In this document: positions 30,149-42,200 of the stretch, piece by piece
Position numbering within the stretch: position 1 is the stretch's first letter
How the letters are laid out: every line of letters begins with the position of its first letter
Made by a program: the position numbers and the translations under genes
The notes under the pieces: generated by a model
Told to the model about the DNA's origin: nothing
Database searches by the model: none
What the model saw: the letters and a program-made list of their open reading frames with translations, nothing else
Assembly (NCBI GenBank): GCA_035222895.1
Contig: JAVYIG010006599.1
Coordinates: 51,098 to 115,097, forward strand
Direction of reading: 5' to 3'
DNA: 64,000 nucleotides
From: Strongylocentrotus droebachiensis
Taxonomy: Eukaryota; Echinodermata; Echinoidea; Camarodonta; Strongylocentrotidae

Positions 30149-33100
30149 ACAACCGCACGCAAGTAAGATAGATAGGCAGCTAAAGTGTGAAAAAGATAGA
30201 GGGGGGATGCGGGTAATTCAAGGCATTACTTGGGGCGGGACCTGTGGATCCGATCTGTCAAGATTGCAGTGTGGGTCAATGCTAACAGGTAGATTACTGG
30301 GTAGAACGAAACCCTCCTCTTGATGGGTTATTAATAGCATCATAGGGGGGTAGAATTGGGGCATCGATGAGCAATGGCAGATGCTACTGATGTACCTTGA
30401 AGAGACAACTTCATTGTGTTTGACATTCCTTGTCATATTCTATTATCATTACATGCATCATGTTTCTACTCGACAACCAAGGGTGCCATGTATGTGCTGG
30501 TAAAACTTGTCATTTGGTCTTTAATGTAACATATTTCAAATGAATATGGTAGTGAATTCAGTACACTATTTTGATCTCCACTATGATTGAAATAACAATG
30601 CTGTTTAATTTGATATTCCCTTCTGTATGTTACACAGATGCTGTTTTTTTCTTCTTTTTTTTTCGCTTTGTTTGCCAGCTTGCTTGTCATTATTTTGCCA
30701 ATCCCATAATAAATGAATGGCTAACAAAAATCTGTAAAGTCATCATAATTTATAATCAAATTGATGAATGAAATCTAACAGAAGACTCACTCTATTTCTT
30801 TATGTTCAAACATCCAGTCCTGTCATGAAGTACTAAAGAGACTTTTTTTTAAAAAATTTATTAGATACATTGAACTTTACCCATTTTGTGTTGAAGATGT
30901 CCTAAAACTTCTTTAGACCTTCAGATTCACTACCACATGGTATTTAGTGGGGAGCATTTCTAAAGGTCATATTTGACAAGAAACCGATAAAATATCTGCT
31001 CAGGGATATTGGATATTTCCCCAGGAATGTCAATTTTTTTCACAAAGTAACTGATGCTGAAGTAGATCAACCTAATTATGATACTGTATATTGAGATGAA
31101 ATGTTTAATGAGAGAATCGTAAATTAAAAGAATCATAAAGATGTAAAATACATTTTTGGTAGCTGTATAGACTGTCAGGAAGTCAGACAAGGAAATATAT
31201 TTGATGCCCTTGAAAATGCCACAGGATATCAGGAAATCTACTTGAATGTGAGCTCCCATGGGTATGCTACGCATGAGCATAATGTGAATTTAGCAACAAA
31301 TTGGCTAAAAAGTGAAAATGAAGAAAAAAGAATTTTAACCTAGTTACCTTTTCTAGATAGGAACTGGAAACTAGAGCAAGGTTTCCATTTTCCATACATT
31401 CAGGATCTCAATTGTGTACTTCTTTGTATCCTTAACAGGAATTAAAATTGCCATATAATGAATTAAATTCATTTAGTAAAAACCAATGTAATATTATCTT
31501 TTTATACCCCTTTTCATTCAATGTTTGTTACAATATGATCTATTCTTGATTGATAGAGTTTATATCTTCTCAGAACTTTAAATATCAAACTTTTTTGATC
31601 AATACACTGCTGAGAAGATATGAACTTTATCCATCACGTATAGATCTTATTGTCACAACTATTACATGAAAAGAAGTATAACAAAAACAAAAAAATCCTA
31701 TTTTATGGGCATCAGTCTAAGTACTTAGCACATGTTACACTTGAATATTAATGGTTGCAATATCACCTTTGCCCAGGCCTTCCTGTGATCTGTTGTTGTT
31801 GTGCAGGGTATGCTATTAAAATAGATGTACATGTATGGTCCATACAATAACAATAGAAAACTGCACAGTATTGATATATTCTTCTCCTTTGCTTAAGTTG
31901 GAAAAGTTGGAAGAAACCATTAGTATTATCATGAAATTAATGTCAAAAGAGATTCAGATCACCTAATATTGATTGTTTATCATTATCTGATATTCTGATT
32001 TGTATTTGGGCTTGGCACATTCAACTTTGTCTATTGGTGTCAGAAATGACAGACTGACCCCGAATGATATCCAAGGCAGGCTTCAAAATGTTTCCTATGA
32101 ATGAATTATTAGTGATAATTCTGAAGAAGTGATTTACATGTTCAATGTAGTATCCTCCTTCTTCCTCATAATCTTAATATAGCTCATAATGTCCTTCCTG
32201 TTCAAATCATCACCTCTAATAGATATAGATAATATATTTCATCAAGGTTTTGTTCAATGCTACCAGCTAAATACCCAGTTAGGGCAATGATTATGGGTAT
32301 AACAATAATTTTAATACCGGAATACTGGTTTTACCAAACAAAATCACAGGACTTTTCTAAATAAATCATTATAAATCATTATATTAACTGAGCAGCATAA
32401 ATAAAAATACAGAAATCAGAATAATGGACAAATTCTACTGACTACTTTGGAAGGATTTCTGCTCATATTAATTCATCAATGCCAACCAAAAATTCCATGC
32501 CAAATATCTATTTTTAATCAGTTGATAAATAGAGAGACAAAGAAAACTAATATTGTACATAAGACATGTGAAGGCAGTCTAGTGGTGCTTTAGCTCAATT
32601 TTACAGTTTTTTAATTTTTAATTTGAGTTTGCGTATACAATATCCAACAAGACTAAGAGATCACCTGACCTAGATAAGGGTACAGTGACGTTCTATGCCC
32701 AAGGCACCAATCATGTAACATGAATCATCCTCATTACGTTCTACCCATATACCTTTATCTTCATCTTTACGGTACCTCACAACTCTTTTGGGGAAATAAA
32801 CCAAATGTGATTCCACACCATACAATGTCGTTTTAAAATGGCTTGGAATTCTGATCACATTCCAAATTTGAAAAGTACATGTTCATATATAATGTACAAT
32901 GTTATGTACATAATGATGTGAATTGGCTGGACATATGTTGGTGTGTATTGTGTATGAGGGGGGGGGGGTGTATGTTTGTTGTGGGAGTACTTGTATCTAA
33001 ACACGCCCTTTCATACAGCATAATGTGATGACATGGACAGGTTTTCTTTAATTTACCTGAACTTGCGTGTGCCTTTTGTATAGTCTGTCCTTTGATATTG

Positions 33101-36100
33101 GGTGCACAGTTTAGACTGTCAGGATTTTATTTTGAAAAATAATTAGAAAGACAGAAGGACTGAAACTATGCTGTCTGAAATACATCTAAAAGATGGATCT
33201 TCCACTCTACATGTACTTGTATCCATGCAGTCCACAGCACACTTATCAACAACAAATTTTCTTTCCTTAAAAGACCACAGATATATGTAGATGTAATACC
33301 TGCGTAAAAGTGGCATTTCCTATGAAATACCTTGTTTTTGCATAAATCTCAAACTTGGTCTAGAACAAACCGTTAAAAAAAAAATGCAGATCAAAATTCC
33401 ATTGTCTGTAAAAGAGGAAATGCAGATATTTCAAGTGTCACAATGGAGCCACCCTTTCACATCAGAAAGTATGAGAGGTGTTGAACCTCAGAAAAAGGCC
33501 TGTCAGCCTTCATTAGAGTATTATAATCTGAAATGATTATCTCAAGATGTGTTTTCAAAGATGGAACCTGAAATATGGATTAACAATTATATATATTTAT
33601 TGCTTTCTGATATCCACATCTTTCCAACAACAAAAATTGTTTCCCGCAAATGATATCTAGGGAGGGAGCCAGCAGCCATGCCAGGTGCTCTGACGTTGGT
33701 TGGTGGCTTGCTCTTTCCACATCCAATCCCAAAAGCCAGGGATGCATGAGAATCCCGGCAATCCCCAATAAAACAACATACCATCCCACAACATAAAGAA
33801 GGCTCTCTGGGCTCAACGCAGCTCCTCCAATTAGGTACTGGTGACAGGTTTGCTCCATCAGGGCATATAATCACATGAGCAGGGATACAGAAATGCATGG
33901 CTAGTTTCTTTTAGGACCCTCTCCCTACGAGCTTTGCATTTGTAATGATGAGCATGTATGAACTGGAAACGGAGAGGTATACTGATTGCCCATCTAGAAC
34001 AACAAAGAAGGATCATGCAGTGTCCCTTTAAAAGGCATGTTGAATGGCAAGTTAGAATCATTAGAGAGAACAGATAAAATGTCCAATGACATCCGGCTTA
34101 CCTGTAAAACTATGACAGAACCTCATTAGGGAAATGATTGATGCTACATTCAGGGTAGTTTGAATTGCGATAATTCCATAATATTTCAGCATGGACTAGT
34201 TTAATGCTATTTCTTCGCAAAACTAAACCTTATAGTGACTTCAATGTTATGGATGAAAGGCAAAACTATTTCTATAACACATGAAGTTACTTTTCTGGGG
34301 AAGAATTATATTCATTGAACATATCATAATGTTGCATAATGGGTGATGCTAGTGGAAAAAGAGTGAGGTGTAGTATTATTTGTAGGATAAAGGGAAAAAG
34401 TGGATATTCTATGTATAGTTTTTTCATACAGTTGTGTAGGTTGACCTAGTGCACAAGTCCTTTGAATTTCAAAAAGATGGCAAAAGCGGTTATACATTAA
34501 CTTGTGAATACCCAAGCCAGCTCTCTGAATTGGAACTTGGGATTGAATCACTTCTATTTCATATAAACATTTGAATTCACTGAAGACCTACTTGAAACTC
34601 AAGAATACTACTATTCCAAAGAAAATTCTCTTTATCAGCCAAATGGTCCAAAGAAAAAGCCTTGATGATGAGAGAAATTGTCTTCACTGTCTGTCTAAAT
34701 ATAACTCATCCCTGCATTAGGTTTCACAGCATACTTCCTCCAGGAGGAAATCTTAAACATAGAAGTACATATTGTTCATGTAGCAGCAATATCCCCCCTC
34801 CCGAGATCAAGCAAGTGTTGATCAAATAATCTTCTAGAGCTTGAAACTCTTCCTTAGTTGTCTCTTTTAGGTAAGGGTGTAAAAGAGAGTGAAGACAGTA
34901 GGAATTCAGTTTGAATTGGTTATAGCAAAGCCCAGCTGAATCCATGCTTTCTATATATAACCTGAACTGGATAATCTTGCAGGTGTAGAGTATTGAGCCG
35001 GTATCAAAAACACGTAGAAACTTCATTGTTCTATATGTACTGTGAAAAGTCAGACTTACAATGAATATACAGGTATGGACCTACCCTGCAAAGTTCAACT
35101 GTGGGAGGATCCTCTCCTGATTTGTAATCACTGACTAACTTTATCACTTCTTACAAAGCACAGACTGTTGTTGTTGTTGTTGATGATATTGACTGACTAA
35201 CTTGCAATAGATGCCTATATGGTATCCTCTGCCTTTCAGTACTTTTTGACTATCCTGATTAGAGTAGGGCTAAGTCATATCATCAACTGATAACCACTTT
35301 GAATGGGCAGTTTTCTTTAAATAATGTTATGGTGATCCTGTTAAAATTTGTAACAGATACTTATCTTATCTTATCACTCCTGAAGACGGACAGTCAACCT
35401 GTCCGAAACGTCGAGTCTACTCTCCTGCTCCTGCTCTGCAATTCTACTCGCCTACTCAACTCTCCAACTCAATCCAGTCTTCTACAAAAACCTCTCATCC
35501 TGCCCAAACTTTCTGGTTTACAGTCCTTTTCAGGACTAAACTCACTTCCGAAAGATACTCTTCCTTCTAACCTCACTTTCTCGCCTTCCATCTCACCTCT
35601 ATTTTCTATCTACTTTCCTCAGTCCCTCGAGGACTTTACACATGGTGTACCGTAAACCTCTTCCGTGATTAGATACTTATCTCTTTTTAAAAATAAATTA
35701 ACCACCTTTTTAAAAAGTAATATCATCTGTAGCCTTATAGGCTTTTGTAGAAAATATGGATGTGCCACAAGGAACTTTCATAGGACCATTACTATTCTTC
35801 AGCAAAACTTTTTTAGTTTCTTATCTAAATCTCTATTTCATTTTGTTGTTGCTGAAACAGCTAGGTGAATGATCAAAAGCTGACAAGAAATGAGAAAAAT
35901 GATTGACTGACTAACCTGCAGTGGACAACTATAGGAGGTTCCTCTGCTGTTTGGTACTCTCTGACTAGTTTGATCATATCTAAGATAGGTTTGACTGATG
36001 TAGGAACTCCATGGTCGGGCCAGGCTGTGTAATGGAACTGGTTGAAGATCTTCTCTTCTTTGTCCTGCACGAAGAAAATAAAAGAGAGAATAAGATGTCA

Positions 36101-36200
36101 TCTTTCTCTTTGAAAAGAATAGATATAATACATATATAAAAGAACACGATCCACTATGTTAAAAACAAACATAATATATAGATATTTGTATTATTATTCT

Positions 36201-36233
<33 letters not shown>

Positions 36234-39200
36234 TCATAATTTTTTTCTCTACAAAGGAAATCATCATTTGACAAGTTCGCAAGCTTCTCCAAAAAAATAG
36301 CCTTTTCAAATCTGCAGAGTCCCAAAAGTAATGTACCTGTGCATGTAGGTAGCACCATTTTCCACATATATCTCATGCACATTAAGAATAATCTCTTGAA
36401 GAAAGCTGGTGATAAAAAATAAAAATAAACACCTATGATACTCTTTGAGATTTCCTTAGTTAAACATTTATTTGGTGCATGTATATGACTGCCAACAACA
36501 AATTATGCATGCTGTCTTCAACTACAAACAGATTCCATTCAGTGTGACATGAAATGTACAAACATTTACAAAATTCTAAACACATTTCCTTGCTTTATTA
36601 CATGCACCTAATAAAATTTGAAAAGAAACCAAGAAATGTATTCTAATCTCTCTTTGGTATTCACTAATGCATAACGATACAGTACAGTAGAACAATGTGG
36701 AAAACTATAATATTGGATGCAAGCGGATGTGAAAAATTCTCAATTTTTTTTCATGCAATTTCATTAATAACTCATGATCATGAAGCATGCAACATTAAAT
36801 TTACCATGACATTCTTGTCTGATCCATGTTCAATCCTTGTCCAATCTGTTTCCTGATAAAAATTGTTTGAATTTGGAGTGGTAAAGATACTCTGTAATAT
36901 CAGGAAACTCTTAAAGGGCAATCCAACCCTTGTAATAAGTTAGTATGAAAGCAAAAAAATAACAGAAACAGAATGGCAAAAGTTTGAAATGAATCAGACC
37001 AATAGTATATAAGGAAGTTATGAATGTATGAAATATGAGATCACTAAGTTTATGTGAATCTCAATTTGGTAGTTTGGTCAGTGAATTGTGACGTACACTG
37101 TTGGACTTGGATATCTTTCCCATTTGCAGTGTACAAAAATTTAAATAATATCTGTTTTTCTAGTAAGTTCCTTCTCCCTTGGGGCACTACTCAAAATGTA
37201 TTATAGATAGCATATTATTATAGGCCCTCTAAAAAGAATAGACCATCTTGAGCAATAAATGTTTGAAAAATTTAAATTTTAGTCAATTTATTTTATTTAT
37301 TTTAGTCAATTTATTTTAGTCAATATTATGTTGGAGCAGAAGGGAAAGAAGTCTGGCAACTACATCACATTGACATAACCGCTTCAGTGATTACAACTTT
37401 CAAAATTCATAACTTTCTTATATTTAGTCGGATTTAATTGAAACTTTCATCAGTTTGCTTCTCTGATTTCTCTGCTTTATTTAGAGTAGTTGTCTATTTT
37501 GGTTAGATTTCCCTTTAACATTCCCACTCGTATGACCCTATTTCCCTATAGGATGTCAGTGTGGTATTGATGATGTCTGGATTGGAATATTTATTGCTAC
37601 AGTGGGGAAACATTGGGCATACCCTTTACCAAACATGGTGGTATAGCAAGAATAATATTTGAGTAATGTTCCTCTATAAAGTGCTATAGGTATTCAAGAG
37701 TTGTGATTTTCAATTTGTAGGCCTCTTTTTTTGAGGGGGATTTTAAAGCAAATAACTAGTCTTTTGAATGAAAAGTGAACCTTTTGCATTATGGACTATT
37801 AACAACTGGAAATAGGCCCAAATTATGCATTTTTCAAAAAGAGTAAAACAAGACATACTTTACATGTAAGCTGTAACTACCGGTAAGCTTTAAGGGTGCA
37901 TATATTGCAAAGCGTTGTTGATATGATACCAATGCAACTAAATGATTTGCAGTATAAGTAATACTAGACGAAATGTCATTTATCAGATTCAAATACGCAC
38001 ACAGATAATACATGAAAATCATGAAATGGTACAAGTCTCTCTTATATTACTGGTATATATGCAATATCGTCGCTGTTTTCACAAAGTGACGGTAGTGAGA
38101 AAAATCGTAACGCATAGTGGATGCAATTTTTTTTCACTACCGTCACTTTGTGAAAACAGCGACGATATATTGCATGTACATATTTCCAAGAAAGGCCCTG
38201 CTGCAGTCTTAAAACTAGACTAATATCCTTTGAGATGTGATACATCCTGAATTAGGAACATGAGATCAGACATTATACTAAATAAATGTCTTTCACGTTG
38301 TCTCTTTCTGTCTCTCTCTCTCTCTATCTCTCAATTCCAAGGCCCTCTCAGTCTCTCTCTTCTTCTCCTCAACCCCCCCCCCTTTCTCTCTCTCTCTCTC
38401 TCTCCTTGGATTTATCCATTCTTATTCTTTCATATCCGTTTTCCCTTTCATCTAAATTTATTCAGTCTATGAAGAAAGAACATAAATAAAACTATATCCG
38501 CTTAAAACATGACAAAGCTGCACTGAAAATGTTGTGTAACATAGGCATGTTTTTTTTCTTTCATGTGGGTGAACAGGTTATTCATTTACTCAGCCTGCTA
38601 TTTCATGGGCTGTACAATTTTATACTTCTTCATAACGTTAAATGATTATAAATTGTTTTACAATTCATCATCAATTCAGAGAAATCAGTTCAATACTTTT
38701 CTGACTTAAATTATAACTTTTAAAATTGGTTGGTTCAATACGTCTCTATACTCACATCAGCACTCCCTCCAACCCACCCCTTCTCTCATTCCATTCTTCT
38801 CTTTTATATCCAGTCTCTCTTTTGTCTAAACATATTCAGTCAGTAATGATGAAAAGTCATTTTTAAGTTCAGGATCTTCTGAAGATGTTAAAACACCACT
38901 ATTTAAATCAAAGCTCATAAAAGAAAAGGATGAGAATACACTATAACACAATTTCTTCACCTAATGCCATCTGGCCAATATATATATCTACAATTAATCC
39001 AAACCTTAAATACTCATAGAAATCACACAAATGTACATGTATTAAGGCTGTGCATAACAGTGTAATGAGGTACCCGAGTACACTCCCAGGCTCACAGGCG
39101 AATACTCGAATATTCGGACGCCATGTTTTTTTATAATATTTTTGAATTTTTTTGAATTTTTTTGATTTTTTTTGATTTTTTTTTTTTTACCACCACCATA

Positions 39201-42200
39201 CCTGGAGCAGTATCCCAGTTCTGTCGCCGAAAACGCGCCGATTTAATAATAATAACAACAGTAAACAATGCTGTTTTAAAAACCAAAGATGGCAGAATAA
39301 TCCATTTTCCTCCAAGTCCAAACAGAAATCCAGACATTTGGTCCCAGTTTCTGAGTGGTGAGTTTGAAAGTGCTTGATTTGGGAAACATTTTTACCGACG
39401 GCACCATGCCAGCAGCCGCCGCTCACCCAGGCACGGGTAAGCGTCGGCCTGGACAGATTTTTATTTATTTTTTTTTTTTTTGCGGCCGAATATTCGGGTA
39501 CGAGAAATCGTACCCGAGTAGTGGTCAACCGTGCGGGTACTCGAGCATTCGACTACACGTCGCAGCCCTAACATGTATATGTACTTCCTGATTATAATTC
39601 CACTTTATGTACATGCAGATTGTCAGAAATATCCTTATTTAGTTATTTCCTTGGACTTTGTCAGAGCATTATGCAACCAGTTTCCCTTCAACAATATATA
39701 TACATGTAATTCACTTTAACATTATCATGCTGGCTGGCTGAGTATGCCCTATATTGTTATGTTAAGTGTAAGTGTTATTCTATGTCATGATTAGATATCA
39801 TGGTGTTACCATGCACACAATGCCACACATCACATTACAGAGTTGGCCTTGTGGCATGTAGATGTACAAAATGACTAATTGTTCCTAAATGTACTTTGAA
39901 GACCTATAAAAACTATGTGCATGTTAAAATGGTTCTCCTACACAAAAGTATCTGATGGTCACAGAAACTACAACCGAATACCCGGAACAGTCATTTGAAC
40001 GCCTTAGTGGTTCTGCATCCTGATTTTACAAGTGAATCTCATCCTGTAGTAAAATTTGATTTCAGCTTCCTTATTTACATCTTATCATTACTTCCTTTCA
40101 TAAATATGAGTCAAGTATAGAGTTTAAGAAACATTCTAACTTTTTAGAGCCAGAAGGGCATTTTAACTATATTTTACATTTCAATGCCCTTCTGGCACTC
40201 GGTTGACTAAAAGTTGGTCATAAATGATTGCCATGATTAAGAAAGTTGCTTTGATGTCAATCATTTTCATAACTGTATGCATACAAAAGTTTGTACTGGG
40301 CAATTCCACGGTAACAGAAGGACACTCAGACAAGATTTTTGAACTTCAGGTTCATACTAAAAGAACTGTTCTATTAGTATGTATTAAACTATGGGGAACA
40401 AAATGTGTTTCAGTCAAGTGGAAAGCTTCATCAACTCCACAAAGTTTGGATAAACACTAATTAACTGGAAAAACCATGTCCATTTTTATGTCCTTCCGTT
40501 ACCGAGATAATTAATATGCACATTCTTAAACTACTTAACTATAATGACAATTTTTGGGGGGAGAATTAAAGGCACTTATATAGGTATTATATCTGTACTG
40601 TTTCACATCTTATACTAATAAAACAGTTCTTTTAGTATGAACCTGAAGTTCAAAAATCTTGTCTGAGTGTCCTTCCGTTACCGTGGAATTGCCCTACTGC
40701 ACATGTAGGATGATATATGTATATCTTGAACGTAACAACATGGTCATATATTTTGATCCACTTTCCAAGATCAATAATTATCTTTGTCATGACCATACTA
40801 AAGGAAAGTAAGGCTCATTATTATAGGAATGTAGTACACACTTGACATTCTAAGAGCTATCCCTATCAAAAGAAAACAAGAAACGCCCCCACAATCCTTA
40901 AGATACAATAATGAGTATGTCTTATCAATTATTATCTAAACATGCACTCCATCCTTATACATAATAAGATCATCTTATGTGGGAATGTTCTCCTTTCTTG
41001 AGAACTTTGATGGATGTCTACTTAACTTGCAGTAGTACTTAATAATGTATTTTTGGGTTTTATCCAGAAAAGTATGTGTAAATAATTGAATAACAAAAAA
41101 ACCCAAATCCTCAAACATGATTGTTCTGGAAAGTATTCAAGAATGGCTTTACAACATGTACATTGGGTACTTTTGCAACAATTTAAGTGTCTACTTGTGC
41201 AGATGTCATTCTATATGCTCTTGATACAGTAAGTAGGCAGATTCCTGTTTCTATTTTGAGCTGTATGCACATTATCCATATGAGATGGTATTGTTTAATG
41301 AATTATGCAAGATGTAGGTTTTTCACATTTTGACAAATTGAAGTTTACTCAATGATAAGTAATTAAGTATGTACTGTGAAGAAATCTGGCCAAATGAAAA
41401 AAAATAAAGCTCACTTAAGTCCTACCAAAGCATATATTTTTTTTGATTCCATTGAGATTCATTATACAATGGATGTTCATGGGATAGATTATAGCCAAAT
41501 CACTGATTTCAAAATGTATGATATTCTGTCTTTGATTGACATGTGGAAGCTTTATGAGACAGCATAGTTCACCTGATGATGACTTATGTCAATCTATCCA
41601 TATATTGAGTAGGAAGGAAGGGAGGGGGCATTGTAGACTTCCAGAATAGGGGGACCCTCTGCTACAAATAATGCTCTAATCTCTGAAAAATATTGCATGC
41701 AAAACATATGATTAATTAAATTGGGAGGGGATGATAATCATTGTGTTCTTATACAAAATCTGAACCATTATATCGCACATGTTAAAAGTCACATGTGTGG
41801 AGATCTTGAACAAATTCACAAAAACCAGCTGGATTTGCTTCACTGGAAATATCTATCAACAATTGTATTGTCATCACAACATTTTTGGCTGGACACACAT
41901 TGAAACAACATTAGATGATATCTCCCACTCAAAGTCTTCGGAGAGGAACATATTAATGTTGGCTGCTCGAAGAACATGATCTTGCCAAAAAACCTAGAAA
42001 AAGGATTATTTAATCCTGTCTCTGTCTCGAACATTTATTTGGGTGTATAATGAAAACGAGATGCAAGTATTAAATAGTATGTCTCTACAGGAGGCTAGTG
42101 ACAGAAAGCAACAGTGTGTAGTCAACATTAATTTCCCTTTCATATGGAATCTATTGCAGATTGTGCGGTTTAAGTTTAAAGATGACAAGAGAAAACAGAG

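Larger units (their letters stand above)
25233..35915. other. PTP 10.7-kb intron
   Basis: No gene. It holds a diverged duplication (27320/27694), GA-rich low-complexity DNA (29650-30150), two decayed exon copies (35086-35267) and a retroelement-like fragment (35380-35660). 25240-27300, 27960-29640 and 30160-35040 show nothing I can name. Confidence 0.5.

Noticed and set aside
30960-31280. 106-codon open frame on the minus strand, hydrophobic
   Set aside because: Composition follows the local AT-rich DNA (Ile, Phe, Tyr heavy); no motif.
33580-33898. Two overlapping open frames of about 90-100 codons on the minus strand
   Set aside because: Neither matches a family I know, they lack splice or start context, and they sit in a large intron; most likely chance.
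34724-35026. 100-codon open frame on the minus strand near the fossil exons
   Set aside because: Does not extend the PTP homology and has no recognisable domain.
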